A stretch of DNA of 64,000 nucleotides from Phallusia mammillata (taxonomy: Eukaryota; Chordata; Ascidiacea; Phlebobranchia; Ascidiidae), in NCBI GenBank assembly GCA_003260075.1, contig QLIY01000311.1, positions 1 to 64,000 on the forward strand. The letters are read 5' to 3'. Every line of letters starts with the position of its first letter. The first letter of the stretch is position 1. The translations under genes were made by a program, and so were the position numbers. Under the pieces are notes generated by a model that was not told where the DNA came from, ran no database searches, and saw nothing but the letters and a program-made list of their open reading frames with translations. This document shows, piece by piece, positions 23,440 to 62,316 of this stretch.

Positions 23440-26108
23440 GACAAGTGAGTGTATCATATGTTGTCAACTAATAGCCATGTATATACAACTGATAAATAAT
23501 TTAGTTTTTTTACAGTTTTGAAAACAAAACAATCGAGACAAAAATGAATTTCCATCACAATAAAATTGTATTTGTTTTTATCACCAACAATATGCAAATA
23601 TCTATTTTGATGGCTCCAAAGAAATCTAATATTAAACAATCGGGTCAAGTTATAAAAAGTCGAATCGCTCGCGAAAATGGACGAGGCGCGTGCGTCGCAT
23701 CGATACCAGCGTGCGTAAGACCTTTGGAGAACAAGCAGAGCGTGGCGACGTATTTGCGTCAACGTCATTACGCACTTACGTAAGTGCCCCGTGGGAGAAA
23801 TAATGAGGAGTAGGAACAGGGAAGAGCTGGAGTGGGAAAACGAAGTCCTCACTCGCCTCAATGCGTTTTTGCTCGACGATAATTTCGTAGGCCCACATTA
23901 GAGCCAATTGTTGCATTTTATGGCATTTAAAAATCATCTTTGGATTAGCTGTTTTCTTGTTTCCGTTATGTGCCGAATATTTTGGTCGATTTGATGTTAG
24001 GATTATTGTGCAAAATATCTATTACACTCCAAGTTGTTGACGCAATTTATTCAATGAAAAATACATATTTATCTTTAACGAAAACCTACCGGGGGAAAAT
24101 GGTCATTCAGGATTAAACAAAAAAACATCAATAACTTTCGTTTATTTGCGCTTTTTTTTACTTTGCACCCTTTCCAGGTCAATTTAACCAAGACAATTTT
24201 TTTAGGATATAAACGGCTTCAATAACCGCATTTTCAATGTTTTAAATGAGGCGAGGAAAAGGTCAACCCCGTGTAATAATAGTACACAAACGAGTCTACT
24301 CCCGAAATACACAGGCAATTATGTTAAACTGTTAGGCAAATCACATGGTTCAAAGAAGTAAGTTGCAATCATGAAGTGTTAAAGGCGTGTTCACTTGACT
24401 TTTTTGGCGGTTTCGTTTTTATATTCTTTATAGTGGAGAATATATTTCCAATACAAGAATTTTGCATCGTCATGCTGTGGTCAGGTTGTCTTAAAAAAGT
24501 ATGGCCTGGCTCGTTTTGGTAACGTTACCACAGCAGGGATTTGTGGTCGAAAATCGACAATCAAGTTATAGGATTGAGATATAAATAGTTTTTAACTGTA
24601 CACTGCGACGAAAAGCAATATTTGGTTATTAAAGGTGATGTGACATTTGCGACTTCCTGCGTAAACGCGGCCGGATGCCAAATGCCATTGCCAAAATGTC
24701 AAGGCAAACTGGTCGCTGCGTTACCCCTATCTGGCCTCATGTCTACTGATGTTACGAACTGCATGCACGTCGATGTTTTAGCTGTTTAATTATGTATGAA
24801 CGGGAGAAAACGACGTTCTGCGAAATTCTACGTGCGAAGTATCCATTCTACATGCGAGGTATCCAGCGGATTGCAAGCAAAGTTACCCGATTTGGCTGTT
24901 TGTTTACTCATCCGCCTATATAGTTAGCTACAAATATGACCCAAAAGCGGACAACGCGACAAAAATCCCCATCAATTACAAAGTAACTAAAAAAACATTT
25001 TAGCTAAATTTAGGGCCGATTAAAAAGATTTTCTCTTAAAAATGCAACTGCGTATCACAAATACGCCTTCCCAGCGTCATAACTTGTTTTCCCGCATTCT
25101 ACGCACGTAACCTTAACGTTTGCGTCGCATCGCCGCAGGCTTGCATTGTCTGCGTCAAAACCACCGACACAAGCCATGCATGACGACGCACGTGCGTCAA
25201 CGTCACTATGCTGTGCGACGACGAGGGGAAGCCCCTGGTTGAAGAGAAAGTTCGCGGCGCTGAGAGTGTCTGGGTCGCGGTTTCTGCACTCTGATCGTGG
25301 GTGACGTATTACGTGACATCACAGGCTGGTTTTGTTACCGGGAATTTTATTTGTTATCAAAGTGTTTTTGTTAATTGTTGTAAAAAATTTGCAGTTGTAA
25401 ACAGCGTTCACCTACATTTGCACTTGAAAACAAAGTTTATTCATTTTTAGGATTGAAGTATTGCTTACTTCAAAATTTAAAGCTTTGCAAACTATTTGTG
25501 AATTATCGTGGAGGTACACATAATCCCTATGAAACAACTTGTTAGCGTCATCACGTTGTACAAAACGAACGAATATATTTCTTGCCTGTACATCTTTTAT
25601 TTTAGTTGTTTTATCAGAACTTACTGTAGCAAAAACATGTTTTGATAAAATGTCCTTATGCAAGTGCATACACAGATGGCCTTTTCTGTTTTGTGATACC
25701 AGCAGTTATGTTAAAAAATGCCGAAAACTGAAAAAAAATCGTTTTTGGTACTAGGAGTCTGGAATGACCTTGCAGGTTTATGAAACGTCATGTGCCTTCG
25801 AAGCTGAGTTATTTTGGCGCAATTTGTAGGCACCTGCGGTATGTGACAATAGCTTACAAGCGTATATGATCGTGTAGCACGACAAACGCCCGAGGCTGTG
25901 AACTTAGACGAAGCGTCAACGCCATTTGCGTCCTCACGCATTTGCGTCAAGTTCAGTACGCGGGCAGGTCGTTGGTGCAACCTAGAATAGCAGCAACGAC
26001 AGCGGCAAACGCAAGCATAAAGGTTAGCAGTCAGTTTCTTGCGCCAGGTCTTTGGTTTTAATTTAGGAGAAAACAGGTGTATTTTGGCACGGGTTTGGTT
26101 TTTATGAT

Positions 26109-26215
26109 GTAACAGTTTGACACAAGTGTTACATAAGGCAAAGTCCTTTTTTGAAAGAGCCTTATGTAACACTTTTGTCAAACTGTTACATAAGGCTCTT
26201 TTAAAAAAAGGACTT
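26109..26215. repeat. Two overlapping palindromes
   Basis: Arm 26109-26139 pairs with 26159-26189, and arm 26141-26170 pairs with 26185-26215, each with about one or two mismatches. The two hairpins share sequence (gttacataaggc and its complement occur four times), so only one can form at a time. No open frame or transposon end is evident. Confidence 0.65.
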
Positions 26216-29200
26216 GTTGTACGGTTTACCAGAGTAAAAATTACTGGAAACACGTGGTGAAATACGCAACAACGACCTGTTGTCCGTATGTCATGTTATA
26301 TTTCGGGTAAACTTTTATTTGTGTGCATACAGCGGCTTTATCGTAGTGTCAGTTCCCTTGGTGCGTATAGGCGGGCGGATTAACGCGCAGTGCAAACTTC
26401 TTGTTTATTTAATGTCGACCGGCACCAGGCAAAGTAAATATTACGTAAATATCAAACCCAAGTCACGCAGGGAAGACGAAACTGAGTTGGTCGAACTCGT
26501 AAATTCGATGCGGTTGGTATTTGTGGTTTTGTTTCCACGTGTGAAGTGATGCAATGCTAGCGGTAAGAGGAAGCAATTGATTTTGCTGATTTTGAAGTCA
26601 CCACTATACAATTAACACAACAGAGATAAAAAAACTAACAATTTAAAAAATAAATTCAGTGCTATGATTGTCGAATATTTTTAACGACCATTTTTCTACA
26701 ACATTCGGCAAACATATTTACTATTTTTCACTAGTTCTGTTTTCCAGTGTCAAGTTTGAGGGAGTTCTAATCAAAACCAACAAAACAACAATTTAGTTAA
26801 AAACAAGTGTAGAATTTGCTTAGTAAGCCGCTTCCACCTGTGATTAACCGCATAGTTCATTTTGTATTCTGGTCTAAATCTTTATTTAGGCCACTTTGCT
26901 TGGCTGCTGACGAAGCTACAAAATCCGATACATACGCGCGTAGTTCGATCGTTTAGTCGTTGAGCTGATGTCAGTTGCGCATAAGTCTGTTCACAAATAT
27001 GTCATAAAGTGGTTGCTCATACGCCATACAAGCCTCGGGTGTTATATTAACGTCAACTCTTACCGCAACATGAGCCAGAAAAACTGACTACCAATTTTAT
27101 CTTCCCGCTTATGTAGCGATTATCTGAAATGTATGTTTGTCTGCAGTTTTGGATTTTTGTTGCTGTCTTTGTGCTCGGCTAATACAAGTTCAACGAGTTG
27201 AAAATACATTGTCCAAGCCCTTTTGTTTTGTTCGTTCAATTTGATGTCTTGGGCAGCAGTGCCGTGTTTGTTTGGTACAGAAAAATGTAGAAAAATTTAG
27301 CGCCAAAACATTTTACTGTCAAAAAGCTAAACATTATTGCCTAAATTTGAATTTCTGTTCCCATGATACCACAATTTTGAAAGCACATCTGCCATTTTAA
27401 CTCCCCTAGCAGAAACATCCGTTTATAATTCAAGCAATTATGTTAACCAAAAAGCCATCATGGCAAACGCATGAGATAACGGCGATCTAAATTCACCAGG
27501 GATGCAATAACGTACGCTTTGATCTGTATTGTGCAAGTGATTGTAGCCTAAATCTGTCTCCGAGCGCAGGAAATTTCTGTTTTCCCGTAGCTATATGACC
27601 GGACAAACATATGGTGTAATGCTTTAATAGTGTGTATGGTAACGTGTAAACACTAGAAAAATCGGCACTACTTCGACAGCTGACTTGCCGAACTTGGATA
27701 TTTCGTCAACGCTGCTGGTGAACTATTTTTGGCATGAAAAGTTGACACGGCAAACTTAATCAGCTGATTCCATTGTGACGTTTAGCCATTGTACACACAG
27801 CACGTGACACGCCGCAGGTACGTGTGTGGCTCTGTCATATAGCACACAAAGGACTGTGTCAAGTTACTTTTGTCCACAAATCACCTCACGCACTGGTGGG
27901 ACATGGAGACGAGGGTAACGGCAGAAATCAAACAACAAACAACTTTGACGTTTTGCGTAACGAAAGTGGGTCTGTTTTGGATTTGTTGTGGAAATCACAA
28001 GACCACCCGTCGTGAAGTTTAAGGAAAAGTTTCCATATTATTACAGGTTTACCATATTACAATCGGGAGAGACTACTGTGTGGTTGGTCGGGAACGCAAT
28101 TTTTCCCTTGTAATGAACTGCGTCACGTGGAAAACTTTTCATCTTGGTTACGCGGGAGTTTTAACATTTTTCGTTCAACACCCCAGTAATGTTATTTTAG
28201 CAAACCCCGCTTGTGCAAAGTCCGAATTAGGCAGTTATATGTTTATCGAATATACCAATTTGGAAGACAGACCCTCAAAACAATCTAAAAGTCCACGGAA
28301 TTTGCGATTGGATGCAGGGAATCAATACCAATTTTAACAATATCAATCCCTATGCGCATGCTATTTCGGGCGAGGTAAGTGAAATTATTAATGCGATAGA
28401 TTTGAAGTTGAAAGCCAAAATAACACGATTATTTAAAACTTAGGTCAAAAATTGGCAGGAATTAAATCTGAATCTTAAATACAAAACAAGTGGTGCAATT
28501 AAATAAACATATCACTCCAATCACCAATATTAACAATCAATTTTTATAGTCCTCCCTCAAATAACCAATTCTAATATGACGGAGCAACCATTATGCCCAC
28601 AACGCAAATTATCTCTTTAAACCGTGTGCTTCGTCTAAAACGCACATCAGACCAAAGGCAGCCTGTTGTTTCTCATTAGTTACATTTTCCAGGCTTCTAC
28701 AAAAGGTCATTGACACACAGGACGGCGATGAAATGGCGGTTTTTGTAAAGTCGCATCGCGAAAAGGTCTGTTTTCTACGAATGTGCGGGGGAGGTCGAAA
28801 TTTTCTAAGAAAATTCTATAAAATTGTCATGAAACATGCTTTTCTCTTGCTTGTGATCTGCGTGTGGATTAAGAATATCTCGGAATGGGAATTTGTCAGG
28901 CAGATTGGCCCACGGGTTCAACATTGGATAAACAAGTTTAAATATAGTAGAATTATAATTATTATACAATCATAATAAAATGTGTTATTTTACTCTGTGA
29001 TGTATAAGAGAGTTCTAAAAAAATCGAAATACTTACAAATTGAAATGTGTGCGCATTGCAGCAAATAATTTATTGACAAATATTTTGTGTAAACTTCTAG
29101 GCAAATCTTACTATAAGTTTTCGTTACTTAATATCGCAACATTTTATACTCTTCAAACTAAGCTGTTTTCTGTCGAGCTGACATAACCTGACTCAAGGGC

Positions 29201-32113
29201 GACACCTATCAGCAACGCGCGATTCTGTACAACGTCTCGTCTGATTTACTCCTAAAGTGAGTGAACAAATATACGATACTCTACATCTACAACGTTGACC
29301 CACCTCTGGGTGGCGCATATCTGATAAGTGATGATGCAATTTCCGCCTCCCGTTGCCGAGTGATCCTTGACAAATCCATGACGTCAGTTTGGCTGGCAAA
29401 GGCGAGCCTGTGGGCAAGATAATGATCCTCATCCCCAGTAACTGAAAAAAGTCAACAAACGCTAGTCAAGTTTGCTTTTTCACATTGCTACTGTTTATGG
29501 TGTAGTTTTGGTGTTCATGTAGAACAGATCGGGGCAAAAAAACAAAAAACAAACACACCATGGTGGCAAGTTTGTTTGCGTGTGCTTCTGCAACCGTAAA
29601 CACTCCACAGTTATTCATTGTTTTGTGTGAGTCACTGCGCAACGAGCTCGCAGAACTGCGCCGCTGGCCGTGTATACCTACAAGTGTTGATGTACACAGT
29701 TCGTTTCCGGTTGCTCTGCCCCATAGTTGCGACTGTTTAGTTTCTGTTTATATCTAGCCGTCGATTTGTTTTGTTGCTCTTTGTACCGCAATAAAATGTC
29801 GAAATCGCATAAAATGGTGCGTTTTTTTTCTGCCGCATACAAAGAAAACTAAAACCGTTTGAAAAGTGAGCATCGAAACGAAATTACTGACCAATACAAT
29901 TTGCAAGATTTATAACCGTTGCACAAAACGTTTACTACCTTAACAGCAGCGAAAATACACTAATTTGTTTTCATGGATGTGTTTAAAAATACCTATACTA
30001 TATGTTCAATCCACAAAGTGGTCAAATTTGACTTTCACTTTTTTGCTTAAAAATCTCATCCAGGTGTCGAATTTTAATTTTGTGTTCCTCAATAACTAAG
30101 AAAATTAACGCATAAACTAATGTTAATTACGGGAAAATCCTTTCATTTAAAGAAAGCGTTTTTGAGATTACACCGTTAAATTAAATATTTACTGGATGCT
30201 TCTTTCAGGTCAAGCATTTTAAAGTCCATACTCCATAACTTAAGAGCCAGTACGTAAAGTCGCTCGTTTTTATTTTGTGGGGAAAGTAGCACGCTCCTTT
30301 TGTATGTCGAAAATAAAAGCAAAACGATTTGTTCTATTGATTTGACCACCATGTTTGGTAATACCGCGATAACATTTACAAATATTAATCATCCGAAAAT
30401 TGTAGACTAAGGAGAAATGTTAGTAACATCCACCAACCTCCTGTTCCGTATATGCTATGATAAAATGCCATTCGTCAAGCTCCACCTGTCTTACGGGTGC
30501 TTCTATGATTCGTCGTGTGTCTTATTTCACACCGCTGGGATCGTGACTCAATCCGCTATACTCTCACTGCAAATCGACGATTTCGCTCAAAAACTTCCCG
30601 CAGCCTTACGACGAACCGATGAGTCTGACTGTAGTGCTCACCCAGATAACAGATTGCGTCACTGCAGAACTGCTGCACAGGTGTTTCAGCTATGACTCTA
30701 CCTTTGTTCCGACTGAATGTATAAACGTACTGTGATTCTGCGGCTACGCAACGGCCTTTAGGAAACGAACTACCGAACACCGGGCTGCTTTGATGGCACA
30801 ATTAACTCGCCGTGCATGCGACGAACGAGCATTGTGCGTTTCCTCGTAATAACGGAATTGTAATCGCGCGTAAAATGCACACACGCTGCCTGCTGAAGAG
30901 CTTTATTTGTTTGCACCTCTGCTGGTGTTATTATACGGCGACGTCAAGGCTCTAAAGAGTTGGTAATTGAAAAATATTAGGCGGACAAAAATAGGACAAT
31001 TCCTAGAATTTACCCGTTTTTAAAGATGTTTTCCAAGACATTTCTTAGGCTAGAATTGAACAGATTTTTCCTACAAATTATCAACAAAATGCTGAACGTG
31101 AATGATTAGATTACCGCTTTTTGTGCAGTGGCCTTACATTTTCATTGTAGGCTAGATAAACTCCGATTGGTTTGCACACCTGATTGGCCAATTTTAAGTA
31201 TATGTTGTCAGGACACAAATTGTTTATTTTCCTTGTTTTTGATCCAAATCAAAAATGTACCATACACAAATCACGCATGGTTATGGCATATGTGACTCAA
31301 CGCCGACATTTAAGTGTGAAAATCGAACTTTGGATGTGTTTCGCCGTTAAAACGCCGGTGCCGGCGGATATGATGTAACTCGAAGCCGGACGCAAAGCGT
31401 GCTGAAAGTGTGCGAACACGATTATTCGAGCTCACGCGGCTATTGTTTTAACTCTATTATAGCGACTTACATCACACATCAATGGCTAATCGGCCCATTG
31501 TTTTACTTGGCTACAATTTCCATTAGGAAATCCGAAATTTAGGTATCTTTTTCAATGCGCGATGCCAGTTTGTTGTATCGCCTTTGGCTTTGTACTTTTT
31601 TAATTCTTGATTGCAAAGACGAAAACGTTTGACGACGATATAAAAGGATTTTTCACACAGATCTATAACAGTGATACGCCTATAAGGACTTTTTTTCATT
31701 AAACCTGAACCGACCCCAACTGCAAATTACATTTTCTTAAAAACCTGCACTGCGTGGAGTTGAACTCACTACAACGGCCGACGTTGAGGCAACGTAAAAG
31801 AGGAAAATTCCGTCGCCAGAGATAAGCAAAAAAATGGACGAGGCCTATTAGGCTACATTTTGGAAATATGCGAAACAGAACCAAACCAGTGGAGAATTCA
31901 TGTATTGTTCCATGCAATTACCGCCACCAAAGTTATTAGTATAGAACAACATTTGGTTTATGTTAAAATAGTAATGAATGCTAAAACTTTTTATCGGCGA
32001 TGGATTTCTCCGAGTAGGTTATTAATTAATGCGATTAATGCGGTTGCGTTGTCAGCCACGTAAAGGTTTCTAGAGTTGCCAACAAGTGCAAATAAACATT
32101 TTTTATGAAATCG

Positions 32114-32492
32114 CGCTTTTATAATTGAAGTCACCAACTGCCTAAAATTGAAAAAATCAAATAAAAACCCCCCCCCCCGCTTTTATAATTGAAGTCACCA
32201 ACTGCCTAAAATTGAAAAAATCAAAAAAAGTTTTCAACGGACTTGCAATAAAAACAGGAGCTCGACGGCGGACTCATTGTGAGCATAACGCATTCAGGCG
32301 TTGCCCGCCCAACGAGGATAAAAATGAAACAAACAAACAAACAAATATAGGCCTAGGCTACAAATATTTTCCCCCAGAAACATGTAGGCTAGGCTAGGCC
32401 TACACTTCCCCCCCCCCCTCAGGCGTTGCCCGCCCAACGAGGATAAAAATGAAACAAACAAACAAATATAGGCCTAGGCTACAAATATTTTT
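32114..32492. repeat. Two short tandem duplications around C runs
   Basis: The block 32114-32162 recurs at 32179-32225 across an 11-base C run (32168-32178). The block 32294-32372 (with an acaa microsatellite and taggcctaggctac) recurs at 32421-32492 across a second 11-base C run (32408-32418). The design is the same as in the WARS1 and PLEKHH introns. Confidence 0.8.
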
Positions 32493-33578
32493 CCCCACAA
32501 ACATATAGGCTACACTTTATGTGGAAAGTGAGATATTAACCATTTATATGTATAAACTGCTTTCAGTGGACTTAAATCGACTCAAAAACTGCAAACCCGT
32601 TCGGGTTGGGTATTTTGCCCAAACTGCACAAGATCCGAACCTGAAAACATGTTTTTGTAAAAACTAAACTGAATCAGAACCTAGGCTACATGTCAAGCAT
32701 CAGGGTTGGACTCCCTTGTTGGGCTATATTTGACTCTACACTATTTAAAAAACAACGAAAGTATATATGTGTTGAGAAATGCTGTTACCTTTGAGAAATT
32801 GCTGTAATAAATCATCTTTTCTATTCCTTTTTACAACTAACATTTCCCAAAATGTAACAACATTTTATACAGGAGAAACCGTTATCCTTTAAAGACAATT
32901 GTCTGTTAAAGTCAACGCTAACAAAAGCACACCTTTAAGCCGATTGTGGTATTCTTTATTTAGGAACCCGAAAATAAACCTGCTAAAAGGATTTTATAAT
33001 TTTACGAAGCCGTATATTGCGTTAAGTTTCCAACATAAATATGACCGGTGACAAGAAAATATATTTAATTTTCTGTAGAATAGCGTCCTCTAGTAACAAT
33101 TAAAATTGTTTTTACTTCCAGATGGTGTCGCTTACGAAACGCATTTGTGTTGTCGGTTTTCTTTTTTCTCTTTTGCTCTGATTCCTACAAACAAAATCAC
33201 AACGTTAAAGTGGTCGTCGTTGATGAAAGTCTAATGCCGGCTTGTTTTAGGTTCGGCGTTTGCTTGAAAGGAAACTTGATATCTTCACGCGGCTTAGCTA
33301 CTCATGTGTTGTTGTGATGTGTTGAAGTATGTCTTAATTTGTTCATATAATAGGCGTCAACAAGAGTATACATTTTGCAGATTGTTGATAAAAAACTAAT
33401 AAAAGTACAACTGTAGTTTGCTGTAAGTTTTACTGGCCAAACAAGAAATACACTTTGCGAATCAGCAAATATGTATATTGGTTAGGGAATGAGCACATTT
33501 ACATGCAGTTTTAACAGTGTACAAAACCTGGCTGGATTTTTTTGATTGTGTCTCTGGGATTTCTTTTGCCAATGCAAT

Positions 33579-58363
<24,785 letters not shown>

Positions 58364-58536
58364 TGTCACAAAGCATAACGTCACTGTCAAGTTATCAGCC
58401 CCTATTCCATCTAAAGAATCAGCTTACACTAACAATAACTGAGATTAAATCTTTTCAGTTGAAAAATATTTCCATTGCTGTTTTTTCCACACAAGGTGCT
58501 TTTGCTCAGGAGCGACTTTTGTGCTGTTTTACCCGA

Positions 58537-58542
58537 AATAAA
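58537..58542 (+). terminator. PLEKHH1: Poly(A) signal of PLEKHH
   Basis: An aataaa hexamer 174 bases after the PLEKHH stop codon, the first on this strand downstream of the gene. Confidence 0.5.
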
Positions 58543-59222
58543 GCTTTGACAGTAAATTAAAAAATATATTTGAGCCCCTAAAGATTACCCAACAAGGCGT
58601 TTTCCGAAAACCGACAATTTCGGGACGTAGTAAATTATAAAAATGTTGGAAGCAAAGTAAACCATTGTTGGAATTTATTGTGTCGATGTGGTGCAACTTA
58701 TTTGTGCAACAAGAAATCTCCCATCACCTCAACAAAACCGGCCGTTGCTGTCGTTTGTCATGCAGTAGCTTTCTATTCGTTCAAATAAACGTCCCTTGCT
58801 CGTTTGTTTTGAGGGTAAATTTTGACTGCTGCTGAAGAAATACAAGTTTACTAGAAACTCTCGACGTTTTTTAGCGAAATCCGCAGTCCTTTCTAACACA
58901 CTGCTTTTTGCAGATGTGTAAAATGAAACACAACTGTAAACAAAAGCTTGACTCGGTATGTGAATCCACCTAACTCTTGACTTTGATACATTTTAGCCTT
59001 TTTAAATGACATTTGAAAAAAAAAACTAAATTGTAATTAACAACGCATCTCTGTTTATTGATCCTTGTTCAAAAGCAAAGGTAATATCAGTTAGAACAGG
59101 TTTATTTACAAGGTTCGATCCTTACAAGCTGTCATCAGTAAACAAACAATTATGATGGCATTTATTTGCGGCCTTATAAGCGTGTTATCGCACCTTAAAG
59201 AACAAAATGACACTGAAATAAT
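58543..59222. other. Intergenic region between PLEKHH and CRHBP 3' ends
   Basis: AT-rich sequence between two convergent genes. I see no further coding or RNA gene. Confidence 0.5.
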
Positions 59223-59228
59223 TTTATT
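59223..59228 (-). terminator. CRHBP: Poly(A) signal of CRHBP
   Basis: The minus strand reads AATAAA starting 26 bases past the CRHBP stop codon, implying a short 3' UTR. Confidence 0.5.
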
Positions 59229-59253
59229 CACTGTACAACCCGTCACACAAGGG

Positions 59254-61554
59254 TCACGTGCAAAGTTCGGCCTTCAGAGCTTCTTCGTCAGCCAACCTTG
59301 AATAGGCGAAGCGAATGAAGTTGCCACTGTGACCTGGTGACGTCATACGCACTGCGGCGTGAACTTTGTCAAGTATCAATTTCCTTTCAGCTGCAAAGAA
59401 CAATTCTAGTTGTAAATTTAAATGTGCGAAACGGTTTTGCGCTTTCAATCGGCATAAAAATGCCATTTTAACGCTTGATTTGTTGTAAAAGTAAAACTAG
59501 TTGTCCATAACTAAAACAGTGGTTACTTCATTAACATTAATAAAACCAGCTTGGAAAAAATCTAACCGTTTTCGTGGATTGGAGCTTCAAATTTTTGCAC
59601 CAACGTCATGGCAGAAGGATCAAGCGAGTCTCCTTTCAAAACTTCGACTGTACCTTTATTCGATTGTAAATTATCCTAAAAATATTACAAAAATCTGCAT
59701 GAAAGTTGAATTATAAAATCTAATTAAATCTTTGTTGATTGTGTTTTAATGTTAACTATACCAACTTGTGACAATTTAATTTCGTTGATGATGAGAACCG
59801 ATGCCTGTAAAATCGAAAATGTGCAATTCTTTTCCACGTTGGATGTCATTTTATATTCTCCCTCATCGTCAGGTGTCAATATGTTGCACTGTTCTGCAAC
59901 AGGTCATAAAAATTGTTGTAATATCTCTTATACGTTAGCTGCAGACACTGCACAGTGTTTGGACCTAAACAGTCTCATCAGTGCAGCTGGTGACAATACA
60001 TTTGGCGTGTATGATAGTGTAGCCACGTAACAGCACCTAAGTTGCATAACAAAACAACATTTCACTGCATTTGCTACATTACACTCTGTTGGTCAAACAA
60101 AGTAGAAGTTTTAAGGCGCTGGTGAACTTTCAAATACATTTACCCACCATTTGTCGACTTAAGTCTACGAAACCGAATAGACAGTCGGCTTCCTGCTAAT
60201 AGACGAAACTGAACGAGAGCAAAATTCTGCATTGATGTGAACTGCCAGGGAGCGTTTTGGTGTGCTCTCTGGTGGCTGCAATAGTCTTTTAGTCTGGTGT
60301 TTAGGGAATGCTCATGATCCTCCTCGCTAGGAAGGAAACGGTCACGCGCCATCCATCCATCGAATATCTGAATTGGACACAAGCAGCTGAAACAGTTTTG
60401 TTATTAAACGAATCTCCCGCAGACAATAAAATGTATAAAAAAAGAAAGATTCTTGCTTCTGATCAGGATAATATTGGACTGTTTCATAAAAACAGATAAA
60501 AAGCATAAATCGTTTCTTCTAATAACAAGCAGATTGTAGTTTGAACTTATTTGTTTTAGGATATGTTAGTACAATTAGAAGTGCAATTCATTGTTAGTGA
60601 AAAAGTGCCCAATGCAAAAATGATGAAATCACTCAACACACCTAATAACGTATTCATTTTCTCTTCAAACATCCATTAAATGAGGAAATTTTTTTATATA
60701 GGTATTAATCCATAGATTTTCACAAACTCCTACTTCAACAAATTCTCCCTGGTCGCAGTTAATGTCGACACCGTGAACTTCCAACGAGAGAAGTTCGTCA
60801 GCATCGCCGATAAAGTAAGCACCACACAGAACGCGTGCTTCTTCCTCTTGCTCAAAATTCAAATCCGAATTGACTTTTATCATGTCGATGCATTCTGCAT
60901 ATACCGTTGACAAACAAAAGTCAGAGACAAATAGAGAAAGAATTTATTAACTAATGTTTATACAGGAAAGCAGTTGCAGCAGAAGAGAAAAAACAGGTTA
61001 TATTAAGAAAATGAAGTTATTTTTTCGTGGTTTGTTAAGTTCAAAATCACTCAAATCATATGTAAGTTAAGAACTGCGTATAACAAGACGCATATAACAA
61101 TGTTCAATGTCATCCAGTTAGTTAGTACCGAACACAATGCTGAACGCCATTTGAACACGCGCAACCTAATTATCATTTAAACAAATATGCAAGTAATTTA
61201 TAAGATTTTAGTTTTCTGACAACTGTTTGAAGACCCACCAGACGAATTTAAAGTTTTATAAGACAAAACAGACAACAACTCACCCAACTCACGAACGTCT
61301 ACGAATCCAGGAACTGTTACAAGAGATGGTCCGGGCAGTGTAAGATAGTTTGAATCACTCAAAACATTCTAAAAGAAAACCAAAATCTTCAACTACGGCA
61401 TTCCAAAGGTTACAATTGTAACGTTAACGTAGCGAATAAGCCAACACTTTCCGCTTGTAAAAGTCTAAACCAATTTTAAAAGTTACATTTTACTTACGTC
61501 GGCTCCAACTGCCGTTTTCCAAACGAGTATAAATAAAACTGTAATTTGAATCAT
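59254..61554 (-). CDS. CRHBP: Corticotropin-releasing-hormone-binding protein (CRHBP), 7 exons
   Basis: Secreted protein that binds CRF-family peptides and limits their action. Exons: 61554-61498, 61368-61284, 60894-60734, 60367-60148, 59893-59766, 59675-59567, 59390-59254, giving 298 residues (human 322). The start encodes a signal peptide (about 1-18, MIQITVLFILVWKTAVGA). Family landmarks: ECIDMI near residue 48; VDINCDQGEFVEIFDGW (about 90-106), matching the human DCxGGDFLKVFDGW region; a CUB-like first half; and NCTF (197-200), which keeps the glycosylation sequon of the human protein. Cysteines 49/71, 94/131 and 177/198 match the first three human disulfides. The cysteines of the last two human pairs are absent except one near the C-terminus (297), which would be unpaired. 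The gene is head to head with the CRF-like peptide gene 1.8 kb away. Confidence 0.92.
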
Positions 61555-62316
61555 TTTGTCACGAAACTTGTAAGTATAAAACCGGTGGGAACAGAAGATA
61601 AAACGATGTACACTCTCCAATGAAACTCCTCGAATGCCACTACTCCATTCTAAAAGTTTGCAGGTGAAATTTGCGGCTGACGGGTGGTTGCAAAATACGT
61701 TTCAATAAATATGTGCGATTTTCCGCCCCACTATGATCCCATTCACGCCCACGTCTTCCACCAATCAGCTCATAGTTCTTTTTGCAAGTGACCTTGATCC
61801 CGTTTCAAGGATATGCACAAAAAGCGTAAACAAAACCGGATTCCATGCTTTTGTAAAGCAAACATTCCCAACTTTGTTTAAGTGGTTGAGACTACAAACA
61901 ACTTTAAAGCATGTATCGATAAAAAATAATCACGTTTTTTGTGTAACTTTTTTTTACCAACATTAGCACCTGCCTTTTGCGTAATATTCTTTTTTGTTGT
62001 ATTTTGGTTTCAGGATGATTTATCACATAAAAAAATGCCATTTATACACAAATTTCAATTGAATTGCGCTTCATTAACGATCATAAAGTCACTTCGATAA
62101 GATTAATTCAGCCAGCATTTAATAGTGATTTGTTTAAAGTTGGGCTTGTCGTTATCGTGCAGAAACGAGGTGTGGTTACTCAATATCAAAACAGACTGGG
62201 TAAACACATCATCAAAAACGTACAAACACATTTTAAAAAACGGTAACACATCACTCGTTTTTTGCCTCTGTGGTATCCAACAGAAATTCTAATGTTTGAA
62301 GGTATGTAGTGTAGAT

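Larger units (their letters stand above)
22990..33578. other. FOS-PLEKHH intergenic region, probably regulatory
   Basis: No supported gene is visible in about 10.6 kb. On the FOS side the half-CRE/half-C/EBP motif TTGCGTCA or its core TGCGTCA recurs on either strand at 23032, 23754, 24038, 25151, 25193 and 25942. Two inverted-repeat structures (23383-23439, 26109-26215) and two C-run duplications (about 32114-32225 and 32294-32492) are listed separately. Open frames here show no recognisable domain. Confidence 0.5.

Noticed and set aside
59104-59125. ggttcgatcc as a possible tRNA B box
   Set aside because: No matching A box, anticodon arm or acceptor stem can be drawn around it.
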